From JALQUL01 sp964556425 (GTDB lineage Bacteria > Pseudomonadota > Gammaproteobacteria > Burkholderiales > Burkholderiaceae_C): a stretch of 12,063 nt of DNA. The stretch is taken from assembly GCA_964556425.1 (NCBI GenBank), contig CAZKWC010000081.1, positions 1-12,063 of the forward strand, read 5' to 3'. Of this stretch, positions 1 to 7,406 are shown in pieces. Each line of letters begins with the position of its first letter. Position 1 is the stretch's first letter. Both the position numbers and the translations under genes were made by a program. Below the pieces are notes generated by a model. The model did not search any database. It was not told the origin of the DNA and was given only the letters and a program-made list of their open reading frames with translations.

Positions 1-49
1 GTGGTTTTTAAATAGCGTAAAACAATTGCATAGACGTTTTTGTAATAAA

Positions 50-70
50 GAACTAAGAAATTATTAGTTC
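50..70. repeat. Perfect 7-bp inverted repeat upstream of sbp
   Basis: GAACTAA (50-56) and TTAGTTC (64-70) form a perfect inverted repeat around a 7-base spacer, 64 bases before the sbp start codon. Neither side is followed by a solid T-run, so it is a poor intrinsic terminator. It could be a regulator site or a weak mRNA hairpin in the sbp leader. I found no convincing -35/-10 pair for sbp in 1-134, and the rest of that AT-rich stretch shows nothing else I can name. Confidence 0.4.
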
Positions 71-134
71 CAGTTTTAAAGACCTCGGTTCAAAATTCAT
101 ACATCTGATTAATTTTTTTGAATTGAGGTATTTT

Positions 135-1142
135 ATGAACTCCTTACGCCGTCTGGTTTCTATTGCTATTCCCACCCTTTTATTTGGTTTGACGGTGCAT
201 GCCCAAGCTCAAACTGTTAATTTATTAAATGTGTCCTACGACCCTACTCGTGAGCTTTACAGCGAGTTCAACACTGCCTTTGCAAAATATTGGAAAGCCA
301 AATCGGGCCAAGAGGTAGTAATTAAGCAGTCGCATGGTGGTTCTGGCAAACAAGCCCGCTCAATTATTGATGGTTTAGAGGCAGATGTGGCCACTTTGGC
401 CTTGGCTGGTGACACCGATGCTTTGAACAAGTTTGGTGGCCTTATTCCAGCTGACTGGCAAAAACGTCTGCCACACAACTCTTCACCTTACACTTCTACG
501 ATTGTTTTAGTGGTACGCCAAGGTAATCCCAAAAACATTAAAGATTGGGATGATTTGGTTAAACCAGGGATTAGTGTCATTACCCCCAATCCTAAAACTT
601 CTGGTGGTGCACGCTGGAATTATTTAGCGGCCTGGGAATTTGCTAAACGCAAATATGGCAGCGAGGCAAAAGCCAAAGAGTTTGTTGGCCAACTTTATAA
701 AAATGTCGCCGTTTTAGATACCGGAGCAAGAGGCTCATCGGTTACTTTTGCACAGCGCAATCAGGGTGATGTTTTTATTTCGTGGGAAAATGAAGCCAAC
801 TTATTAGAAAAAGAATTTGGTAGCAAGGTAGATGTAGTCTATCCTTCGATTAGCATTTTAGCCGAGCCTGCCGTTGCTATTGTGGATAAAAATGTCGATA
901 AAAAAGGCACTCGTGCTGTGGCGCAGGCCTATTTACAATACCTTTATTCTGATGAAGGGCAAGACATTGCTGGTAAAAACTTCTATCGCCCTATTAACGA
1001 AAAATATTTAGCCAAATACTCTAAACAATTTCCAAAACTGCCTTTGTTTACCATTGAACAAGCCTTTGGCGGCTGGGCTAAAGCCGATAAAGATCATTTT
1101 GCAGATGGTGCAAGTTTTGATCAAATTTACTCCAAAAAATAA
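135..1142 (+). CDS. sbp: Sulfate ABC transporter, periplasmic substrate-binding protein
   Basis: Binds sulfate (or thiosulfate) in the periplasm and delivers it to an inner-membrane CysT/CysW/CysA-type ABC importer for assimilation. I start at ATG 135 because GAGG at 125-128 lies 6 bases before it; the in-frame TTG at 123 lies upstream of that site. The 335-aa product is a normal family length. Residues 1-25 are a classic signal peptide: two arginines, a hydrophobic core and an A-x-A site ending at A25. The mature N-terminus carries the family motif NVSYDPTRELY, then HGGSGKQAR. The sulfate-binding-protein signature NPKTSGGAR lies at residues 152-160. The cysB start follows 2 bases after the stop, so the two genes are probably cotranscribed. 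The usual permease and ATPase genes are not adjacent. Sulfate versus thiosulfate specificity cannot be decided from sequence. Confidence 0.95.
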   Translation: MNSLRRLVSIAIPTLLFGLTVHAQAQTVNLLNVSYDPTRELYSEFNTAFAKYWKAKSGQEVVIKQSHGGSGKQARSIIDGLEADVATLALAGDTDALNKFGGLIPADWQKRLPHNSSPYTSTIVLVVRQGNPKNIKDWDDLVKPGISVITPNPKTSGGARWNYLAAWEFAKRKYGSEAKAKEFVGQLYKNVAVLDTGARGSSVTFAQRNQGDVFISWENEANLLEKEFGSKVDVVYPSISILAEPAVAIVDKNVDKKGTRAVAQAYLQYLYSDEGQDIAGKNFYRPINEKYLAKYSKQFPKLPLFTIEQAFGGWAKADKDHFADGASFDQIYSKK

Positions 1143-1144
1143 AT

Positions 1145-2141
1145 ATGAATTTCCAACAATTACGTTCAGTGCGAGAAGCGGTTAAATGTAACTTTAACTT
1201 GACCGAAGTGGCTCATCTTTTGTTTACTTCACAGCCAGGAGTGAGTCGTCAAATTCGTGAGCTCGAAGATGAGTTAGGCATTGATATTTTTATAAGAAGT
1301 GGCAAACGCCTGACTGGGCTTACACCGCCGGGCAAAACCTTGTTGCCTATTGTTGAACGTCTATTATTAGATTGTGAAAACTTAAAGCGTGTCGGTGCTG
1401 ATTTTAGTGCCAAGTTAGAGGGGAAACTATCGGTTGCGGCTACCCACTCACAAGCCAGATATGCCCTGCCTCATGCGGTTAGGGATTTTCGTTTGTTGTT
1501 TCCACAAGTGACCTTTCATTTGCACCAAGGCTCGCCTAAACAAGTGGCAGAAATGTTGTTATCGGGAGAAGCAGATATTGGAGTGGCAACCGAAGCCTTA
1601 AATCAATATCCACAATTGGTGACTATTCCTTGTTATCGCTGGACCCATAGCATTATCGTGCCGCTCCACCATCCCTTATTAGAAGTAGAAGGTCAGGTCA
1701 CTTTAGAACAATTAGTCAATTACCCCATTATTACTTATGAGTTAGGCTACACTGGTCGTTCGCATATTGATGACGCTTTTGCAAAGGTAGGTTTACAACC
1801 CAATGTGGTGTTAACCGCCATGGATGCCGACGTGATTAAAACCTATGTGGAATTAGGCATGGGAGTTGGCATTGTGGCCTCTATTGCACTTGACCCCGAT
1901 AGAGATCAAAATTTTCATGCGATTGATGCAGGACATTTATTTGAAATTAACCAAACCCTTTTGGCTATTCGAAAAGGGACTTGGNNNNNNNNNNNNNNNN
2001 NNNNNNNNNNNNNNNNNNNNNNNNNNNNNNNNNNNNNNNNNNNNNNNNNNNNNNNNNNNNNNNNNNNNNNNNNNNNNNNNNNNNTTAACCCAAGAGGTAG
2101 TGGAAGCTGCATTGGCTCAGCATTTAAACAAAGAGGACTAA
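1145..2141 (+). CDS. cysB: CysB, LysR-type regulator of sulfur assimilation (interrupted by assembly gap)
   Basis: A cytoplasmic LysR-family activator of sulfate uptake and cysteine synthesis genes, responding in the CysB family to N-acetylserine and sulfate-type ligands. Residues 1-60 form the winged helix-turn-helix (FTSQPGVSRQIRELEDELG). The effector domain follows, with AATHSQARYALP at 98-109. T100 and Q103 keep the CysB ligand-site pattern, with Ser replacing the second Thr at 102, and T203 lies in GYTGRS. After 280 codons the reading runs into 100 N. It resumes at 2085 as LTQEVVEAALAQHLNKED and stops at 2139-2141, matching the CysB C-terminus but in a different frame relative to the placeholder. 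Alignment by eye to remembered E. coli CysB suggests about 15 residues are missing, giving about 313 aa. A frame read straight through the N run would continue falsely to 2260. There is no clear ribosome site, so translation is probably coupled to sbp. Confidence 0.88.
1985..2084. other. Assembly gap of 100 N inside cysB
   Basis: Exactly 100 N, the usual placeholder for a gap of unknown size. The flanking cysB frames differ. A true gap length divisible by 3, about 45 bases, would restore one continuous CysB reading. Confidence 0.95.
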
Positions 2142-2166
2142 GCCTTGGCGGTTGTATGGTGCAATA

Positions 2167-3405
2167 TCAATGGCTGGGTTGTGCCATTTTTTGTGCTGCC
2201 AACAAAGCAATAACCGACACCCCCGCAAAAAAAGTAAGTCCGATTAAGCCATATAAATAACCCACTTTTGGACTCCAACTTAAGCCTAGTAGTAAAGGCG
2301 CGCTGGCTTTGGCAATGGCTTGTGGAAAACCTAAAGCCCCCGTTAATACGGCCACATCTTTTTGGTTCACGTACAGAGGTATAACCGTACCTTTTACAAT
2401 GGTTAATAAGCCATTTGCAAAACCAAATAACACCACAAATAAAGTTAAAATAACAATGTTGGTGCTGGGCCAGTCAAATAATAAAAAACTAATGGGCAAT
2501 AAAGCGGCAATCCATAAATTGCTTTTGTTCACGTTCCAATAACGCTCGGTCATAAATAATACTAAACGTCCCACTACCTGCATAAAACCAATGGCTGCCG
2601 GTATAGCAATTACCCAGTAGGGGCTTAATTTTCTTTCTTGCAAAATGGCAATTAAATGCGGTGGTAAAGCAGAGGTCACTGCCATTGAGCAAATAATAAA
2701 AAATCCACAAAAATAATAAGCAGGATTTTTTAAATATTTTTTTAGAATCACCCAGTTGGCCCTGGTTTCTTTGGCAGCTGGTACAGGCTTTTGCTGCTGA
2801 CCCTCTAGAGGCTGTTCAAAGTTTTTTTCTTGCAAAATAAAATAATGAATGGGTAAACAAATCAGCAATTGCAAACTAGCCAAAAACAATAAAGCATTGC
2901 GCCAGCCCCATGCATCTATACAGGCATTAGACAATGGAATAAACACGGTACTAGCCAGCCCAGCCACCAAAGTAATGGTAATAATACTTTGCCTAAAATG
3001 ATGCGGAAACCTTTGAGTTAGCACCGTAAACAAGGGTGTGTATAAACACATAGAACCGGCCAAACCTAAGCCCGTCCATACCGCATAAAACTGCCACTGA
3101 GTTTGAATTTTGCTGTGTAGCACCAATAACAAAGCGGTTAACAAAGTACCGGCCGTCATAATGACTCGCTCATGACCATTGCGTAAATATTTGGCTAGTG
3201 GCAAGGCTAATAAACCATCGGCTAACAACATCAAACTAAAACCCAAAGATGCCTGTGCACGGCTTAATTGCAAGGCTTGTTCTATAGGGCCTAGTAATAA
3301 GGCAAAGGTGTAATACACACTGCCCCAAGTAATGAGTTGAGGCAATGCCAGCCATAAAACCAATTGTCGATTAGGATGGGGCTTTAAATTATTTTCTTGA
3401 GGCAT
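2167..3405 (-). CDS. MFS transporter, 12 transmembrane helices, substrate unknown
   Basis: An inner-membrane secondary transporter of the major facilitator superfamily, 412 aa, which is normal for the family. Two sets of about six hydrophobic segments are separated by a charged cytoplasmic loop near residues 193-220 (rich in E, Q and K, with QQQKPVPAAKE). The first helix includes LPQLITWGSVYYTFALLLGP, a pattern I associate with the monocarboxylate-transporter-like branch in Burkholderiales. That assignment is from memory and does not fix a substrate. ATG at 3405 is preceded by GGAAATATAG, a modest ribosome site. The stop lies 25 bases from the cysB stop, so the genes converge, with no recognisable terminator between them. 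Its promoter would lie in the N gap immediately upstream. An anion or sulfonate role suggested by the sulfur-gene neighbours is speculation. Confidence 0.85.
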   Translation of the reverse strand: MPQENNLKPHPNRQLVLWLALPQLITWGSVYYTFALLLGPIEQALQLSRAQASLGFSLMLLADGLLALPLAKYLRNGHERVIMTAGTLLTALLLVLHSKIQTQWQFYAVWTGLGLAGSMCLYTPLFTVLTQRFPHHFRQSIITITLVAGLASTVFIPLSNACIDAWGWRNALLFLASLQLLICLPIHYFILQEKNFEQPLEGQQQKPVPAAKETRANWVILKKYLKNPAYYFCGFFIICSMAVTSALPPHLIAILQERKLSPYWVIAIPAAIGFMQVVGRLVLFMTERYWNVNKSNLWIAALLPISFLLFDWPSTNIVILTLFVVLFGFANGLLTIVKGTVIPLYVNQKDVAVLTGALGFPQAIAKASAPLLLGLSWSPKVGYLYGLIGLTFFAGVSVIALLAAQKMAQPSH

Positions 3406-3415
3406 CTATATTTCC

Positions 3416-3515
3416 NNNNNNNNNNNNNNNNNNNNNNNNNNNNNNNNNNNNNNNNNNNNNNNNNNNNNNNNNNNNNNNNNNNNNNNNNNNNNNNNNNNNN
3501 NNNNNNNNNNNNNNN
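3416..3515. other. Assembly gap of 100 N between recQ and the MFS gene
   Basis: Exactly 100 N starting 10 bases upstream of the MFS start codon and ending at the base before the recQ stop codon. Its real length and content are unknown. It hides the promoter of the MFS gene, any recQ terminator, and possibly a further gene. Confidence 0.95.
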
Positions 3516-5369
3516 CTAAGCCCTTTTAATCACTCTCAACACCTCTTCACCATAGGCTTGTAGTTTTTTCTCGCCTATTCCGCTTATTCCTATTAAATCA
3601 TCTAAAGAGGTGGGCGCTGTGCTGGCTACTGCGCTTAGGGTGGCATCGTTAAAAATCACAAAGGCTGGCAGGTTGTGCTCTCTGGCAATTTCGGCGCGCC
3701 AGGCTTTTAAGGCCACAAAACGTTTTTGTCCATCGGCATCTAAAAAATCGGGCACTTTGGTTTTGGCTTTTACTTTGCTAGCAGCAGATTTTTCTAACTT
3801 GCTAACCGAGCTGGCCACCGAGGCTCTTAAATGAATGGGTATTTCACCTTTTAACACCGCCCTAGAGCCAGCGGTAAGTTGTAGTGTGTTGTAGGCCTGG
3901 GCATTAATGCTAACGGCGTCTATGGCAATTAACTGCCTTAGCACAGCTCTTAATTGGGCTTCGCTATAGGCAACGCCTAAACCAAAGGTGCTAATAATTT
4001 CATGATGATGTTGCTTGATTTTATCGGTAACTTTGCCACGCAAAATATCCATAATATGACCCGCACCAAAACCCATACCACTTTGTTGTTGTATGCGATA
4101 AATGGTGCTAAGTAATTTTCTGGCGGCATCGGTGCCATCCCAAATAGCGGGCGGCTGTAAACAGTTATCGCAGTTACCGCAGGGTTCTGATTTTTCTCCA
4201 AAATATTGCAATAAGCGCACACGCCTGCAATCATTGGCTTCTGCTAAACCCAATAAGGCATCTAACTTGCCACGCAGGCCCTGCTTAAAATCTTCATTGG
4301 CAGGGCTTTCATCAATCATGCGGCGTTGATTCACAACGTCTTGCAAGCCATAACACATCCATGCGTTGGCCGCTTCACCATCTCGGCCTGCACGGCCCGT
4401 TTCTTGATAATAGCCTTCTATGTTTTTAGGCATATCAATATGCGCCACAAACCTCACATCGGGTTTATCAATGCCCATACCAAAGGCAATGGTGGCCACC
4501 ATAATCACGCCTTCACTGCGTAAAAATCGATCTTGATGCGCTTGTCGTACGCTGGCGTCTAGGCCTGCATGATAAGGCAGTGCGTCTAGCCCCGACTCGC
4601 ATAGTTTTTGAGCAATTTCTTCTACCCGTTTGCGCGACTGACAATACACCACTCCAGCATCACCCTCATGTTCTCGCTCTATAAAGCGCAATAATTGCTG
4701 GGTAGGATCTTTTTTCTCGACAATGGTGTAGCGAATATTGGGTCGGTCAAAACTACTCACAAACTGCTTGGCTTGCTCTAATTGCAAACGTTCCACAATA
4801 TCGCTTTGGGTTAATGCATCGGCTGTAGCGGTTAAAGCAATTCTTGGCACTTCGCCATAGCGTTCATGGAGCAAAGTGAGGGAGCGGTATTCTGGCCTAA
4901 AGTCATGTCCCCATTGGCTTACGCAATGAGCCTCATCAATCGCAAACAAGGCAATTTTTCTTTGTTCGTATAAGGCATCTAATAAAGCCAAAAACCTTGG
5001 GTTAGTCACTCTTTCGGGAGCAGCATACAGCAGGGTAATTTCACCACGCATTAACTTTTGTTCGGTTTGATTGGCCTGTGCAAAAGTCAGCGTAGAGTTT
5101 AAAAAGGCAGCATTGACACCAGCCTCGTCTAGTGCACCTACTTGGTCGTGCATTAAGGCAATTAAAGGGGAAATAACTATGCTAATGCCCAAGCCATTTT
5201 GTTGCCTGGCAATGGCTGGAATTTGGTAACACAGTGACTTTCCGCCGCCTGTTGGCATTAACACCAAGGCATCACCACCGCCCACCACATGCTCAATAAT
5301 GGCTTGTTGTGGGCCGCGGAAATTCTCATAACCAAAATATTGGCGCAAAATAGTGTGTAGTTGTGACAT
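3516..5369 (-). CDS. recQ: ATP-dependent DNA helicase RecQ
   Basis: A 3'-to-5' superfamily 2 DNA helicase used in recombination and stalled-fork repair. The 617 aa are full length for bacterial RecQ. Walker A is MPTGGGKS with K44, and DEAH lies at 145-148, followed by the RecQ aromatic-rich loop (CVSQWGHDFRPEY). Motif VI, QETGRAGRDG, is at 322-331. The zinc-binding cysteines are C381, C397, C400 and C403. A winged-helix RQC region covers roughly 410-510, and one HRDC domain covers about 543-617. A lysine/serine-rich linker near 522-538 separates RQC from HRDC. The TAG stop directly abuts the second N gap, so the gene is complete. It lies 97 bases downstream of the IclR gene on the same strand and may share its transcript, although the functions are unrelated. 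No residue loss was noticed. Confidence 0.97.
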   Translation of the reverse strand: MSQLHTILRQYFGYENFRGPQQAIIEHVVGGGDALVLMPTGGGKSLCYQIPAIARQQNGLGISIVISPLIALMHDQVGALDEAGVNAAFLNSTLTFAQANQTEQKLMRGEITLLYAAPERVTNPRFLALLDALYEQRKIALFAIDEAHCVSQWGHDFRPEYRSLTLLHERYGEVPRIALTATADALTQSDIVERLQLEQAKQFVSSFDRPNIRYTIVEKKDPTQQLLRFIEREHEGDAGVVYCQSRKRVEEIAQKLCESGLDALPYHAGLDASVRQAHQDRFLRSEGVIMVATIAFGMGIDKPDVRFVAHIDMPKNIEGYYQETGRAGRDGEAANAWMCYGLQDVVNQRRMIDESPANEDFKQGLRGKLDALLGLAEANDCRRVRLLQYFGEKSEPCGNCDNCLQPPAIWDGTDAARKLLSTIYRIQQQSGMGFGAGHIMDILRGKVTDKIKQHHHEIISTFGLGVAYSEAQLRAVLRQLIAIDAVSINAQAYNTLQLTAGSRAVLKGEIPIHLRASVASSVSKLEKSAASKVKAKTKVPDFLDADGQKRFVALKAWRAEIAREHNLPAFVIFNDATLSAVASTAPTSLDDLIGISGIGEKKLQAYGEEVLRVIKRA

Positions 5370-5373
5370 CTGC

Positions 5374-5457
5374 CTATTGTCTGTGCTTTAGGCCTTGTTT
5401 TTGCTTGTGCCTTATAGTTTTTATCAATCTTAATTGTTTTGCTATTGGGCTTAGGCC
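5374..5457. repeat. Imperfect direct repeat between iclR and recQ
   Basis: Two copies of CTATTG followed by GCTT(T)AGGCC: CTATTG 5374-5379 with GCTTTAGGCC 5385-5394, and CTATTG 5442-5447 with GCTTAGGCC 5449-5457. The spacing between the halves differs (5 versus 1 base). They bracket the presumed recQ promoter region on the minus strand, which includes a TATAAG -10-like hexamer but no good -35. A role is unknown and chance is possible. Confidence 0.3.
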
Positions 5458-5466
5458 AAGCTGTGT

Positions 5467-6285
5467 TTAGCTAGTGGCGTTTAAATGACTAGAAAAACCC
5501 AGTTGCATGGAGATGGTATTGGCTGCTTCTTTGAGGGCCAGTGCATTGCTGCCTTGCCAATCGGGGTCAAAACCTCCGGTAGGGCCTAATATTGTCATTA
5601 CCAAGGCCAAATTACCATGATGGTCAAAGATGGGCGCAGAAAAAGCACTCACTCCAGGTATGGGTTTGCCAATTACCCTTGCCATACCGTTATTTCTTAC
5701 TTCTTGAAATAAAGCCTGTAATTCTTTCCAATTGCTTAAGTCGCCCACAATGTGCGGAAAGGCTTTTGGATGTGCTGAATCCTCTATAAATAATTCGACT
5801 TTTTTGGCTGGTAAATAGGCCCCAAATACTTGCCCTGTGGCGGTAGTTAAAGACATCACCGTGCCAGGTCTTAAATTCATGTGGATAGGGTAACTCGATT
5901 CTTCTAGATGAATCACGGTTGGGCCACCATTGCCCCAGACGGCTAAAGCTACTGTTAAATTGATTTTTTGTACCAGTTCCAGCGCTACACCCATGGCTAA
6001 ACGGACTGGATTTAACTGCCTTAAACCAGCTAAACCCATGCGTAAAGCCAATGAACCCAAGCCATATCGACCTGAAACAGGATCTTGTGCTACCAAACCA
6101 ATTTTACCAAAACTCACTAAATAAGGGTGTGCCTTAGCAGGTGTCATATCGGCAGCTTCCGCTAATTGCTTTAATGTCATAGGGTTACCGGTATTTGACA
6201 AGGCGACTAATAGCTGCCCTCCCACCTCAATGGATTGAATCCCTCTTCTTTCTTTTTCGTCTTCGTGTTGCATTCTTTGGTTCAT
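5467..6285 (-). CDS. IclR-family transcriptional regulator of the adjacent aromatic operon
   Basis: A DNA-binding regulator with an N-terminal winged helix-turn-helix (GIQSIEVGGQLLVAL, then MTLKQLAEAADMTPAKAHPYLVSF) and a C-terminal IclR effector domain (from about ITVALAVW-like NLTVALAVWGNGGP onward to the C-terminus). IclR proteins often control aromatic catabolism and bind a ring compound or intermediate. The divergent position, with 150 bases to the MBL-protein start, suggests it regulates the operon at 6438-11403 and itself. Start choice is uncertain. The frame opens at TTG 6330, with ATGs at 6318, 6312, 6285 and 6273, none with a strong ribosome site. I prefer 6285 (272 aa) because IclR proteins usually have a short tail before RGIQSIEVG, and because a promoter-like TTGACT-17-TAACAT overlaps the codons upstream of 6285. 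Whether it activates or represses, and its effector, cannot be read here. Confidence 0.88.
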   Translation of the reverse strand: MNQRMQHEDEKERRGIQSIEVGGQLLVALSNTGNPMTLKQLAEAADMTPAKAHPYLVSFGKIGLVAQDPVSGRYGLGSLALRMGLAGLRQLNPVRLAMGVALELVQKINLTVALAVWGNGGPTVIHLEESSYPIHMNLRPGTVMSLTTATGQVFGAYLPAKKVELFIEDSAHPKAFPHIVGDLSNWKELQALFQEVRNNGMARVIGKPIPGVSAFSAPIFDHHGNLALVMTILGPTGGFDPDWQGSNALALKEAANTISMQLGFSSHLNATS

Positions 6286-6301
6286 GGTTGGTTGAGGTGC
6301 T

Positions 6302-6330
6302 ATGTTAAACATTGTCATTAGATGAGTCAA
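6302..6330 (-). promoter_or_regulatory. Candidate sigma70 promoter for the IclR gene
   Basis: Read on the minus strand: TTGACT (6330-6325), 17-base spacer, TAACAT (6307-6302). The -35 matches 5 of 6 and the -10 matches 4 of 6 consensus positions. If used, transcription begins near 6295, supporting translation from ATG 6285 or 6273 and excluding the upstream starts. Confidence 0.4.
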
Positions 6331-6379
6331 TTTCTAATTCTTTATAAATGAATCAAAATTTAGATATAGACAAATTGAT

Positions 6380-6408
6380 TTTACATTAGCGAATTTTAAT
6401 GATAAGAT
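6380..6408 (+). promoter_or_regulatory. Candidate sigma70 promoter for the catabolic operon
   Basis: TTTACA (6380-6385), 17-base spacer, TAAGAT (6403-6408). The hexamers match 5 of 6 and 4 of 6 consensus positions. Predicted transcription starts near 6415, leaving a short leader before the GGAG ribosome site at 6427-6430 and ATG 6438. It lies back-to-back with the IclR promoter candidate and overlaps the dyad at 6404-6419. Confidence 0.45.
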
Positions 6409-6419
6409 GATTGCATCTT
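6404..6419. promoter_or_regulatory. 16-bp dyad over the operon -10/start region, candidate IclR operator
   Basis: AAGATG (6404-6409) and CATCTT (6414-6419) are perfect inverted arms around ATTG. The dyad covers the end of the candidate -10 box and the predicted start site, where a bound repressor would block initiation. A second, looser pair, AATCAA (6351-6356) and TTGATT (6375-6380), is centred about 46 bases upstream. Which, if either, the IclR protein binds is inference. Confidence 0.4.
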
Positions 6420-6437
6420 CCAACTTGGAGCTTTTCT

Positions 6438-7406
6438 ATGTCCACCACACAATTTGCATCTGTTGCTGACCTTGAAGTCAAAAAAACGACTTTTGCTCAA
6501 TTATCGGCCCATTGCTGGGCTTACACTGCCGAAGGTGACCCTAATACTGGTGTCATTATTACCAATGAATCAGTATTAATTTGCGATACTTTGGCCACTC
6601 CTGTCATGGCTCAAAACCTAATCGCCGAAATTCGTAAGGTCACTGACAAGCCAATTAAATATGTGGTGCTATCGCATTACCACGCTGTTCGTGTGTTGGG
6701 TGCTTCTGGTTATAAAGAGGCGGGTATGCAAGAAATTATTGCTAGCCGTGGCACTTATGAAATGATTGTAGAGCGTGGTGCACAAGACATGCAATCCGAA
6801 TACGAGCGTTTCCCACGTCTATTTAACAATTTCGATTCCATTCCTGGTTTGACTTGGCCTACTTTGGTTTTTGAAAAAGAAATGACACTTTGGATGGGTG
6901 ATTTAGAAGTCAAAATCATGCATTTAGGTGCTGGTCACACCAAAGGCGATACAGTGGTATGGATTCCCTCTGAAAAAGTCTTGTTCTCTGGCGATTTAGT
7001 AGAAGCCGATGCCGCTTGTTATACCGGTGACGCACAACTCGAAGAATGGCCTGCTACCTTAGACGCTTTATCTGCCTTAGGTGCAGAAAAAGTAGTACCT
7101 GGTCGTGGTCCTGCACTTGACACACCCGAGCGTGTTGCCTCTGGTTTGGCCTATACCCGTGACTTTGTAACTACCCTTTTAAGCTCAGCCAAAGAAGCAG
7201 TAGCACAGGGTATGAATTTAAACCAAGCAATGGCGCATTGCCGTAAAGCCATGGATCCAAAATTTGGCCAAGTCTTTATTTACGAACATTGTTTACCGTT
7301 TGATGTAACCCGTGCAGTAGATGAAGCCAGTGGCATTAAACATCCACGTATTTGGACTGCAGAGCGCGATAAAGAAATGTGGCATGGTTTACAAGCTAAA
7401 TCTTAA
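6438..7406 (+). CDS. MBL-fold (metallo-beta-lactamase superfamily) protein with reduced metal site
   Basis: First gene of the operon, 322 aa from ATG 6438, with GGAG at 6427-6430; an in-frame TTG at 6411 lies upstream of that site and is rejected. The fold is recognisable: the strand and loop VVLSHYHAVR at 76-85, GAGHTKGDTVVW near 164-175, FSGDLVEAD near 183-191 and VVPGRGPAL near 220. The canonical HxHxDH motif reads H80-Y-H82-A-V84-R85, so the second-site Asp and His are replaced. The usual late His in a PGHG-type loop is Arg. H80, H82, H167 and D186 remain, so one metal could still bind. I recall close relatives in Burkholderiales with the same altered motif, so this appears to be a subfamily trait rather than decay. 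The substrate is unknown. Operon position suggests hydrolysis or handling of a thioester, lactone or ring-fission intermediate, which is inference. Confidence 0.85.
   Translation: MSTTQFASVADLEVKKTTFAQLSAHCWAYTAEGDPNTGVIITNESVLICDTLATPVMAQNLIAEIRKVTDKPIKYVVLSHYHAVRVLGASGYKEAGMQEIIASRGTYEMIVERGAQDMQSEYERFPRLFNNFDSIPGLTWPTLVFEKEMTLWMGDLEVKIMHLGAGHTKGDTVVWIPSEKVLFSGDLVEADAACYTGDAQLEEWPATLDALSALGAEKVVPGRGPALDTPERVASGLAYTRDFVTTLLSSAKEAVAQGMNLNQAMAHCRKAMDPKFGQVFIYEHCLPFDVTRAVDEASGIKHPRIWTAERDKEMWHGLQAKS

Noticed and set aside
257..478. Antisense open frame inside sbp
   Set aside because: Shadow of a well-supported gene, with no ribosome site and no recognisable domain.
1866..2260. Apparent open frames crossing the first N run, including a tail extension of cysB to 2260
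   Set aside because: They exist only because N codons do not stop translation. Only the 18 codons at 2085-2138 in the frame ending at 2141 match CysB.
3610..4523. Several plus-strand and off-frame open frames inside recQ
   Set aside because: They overlap a full-length RecQ with all motifs intact and resemble no known family.
6411..6437. Upstream TTG start for the MBL-fold gene
   Set aside because: ATG 6438 has GGAG at ideal spacing, while the TTG lies at the predicted transcription start.
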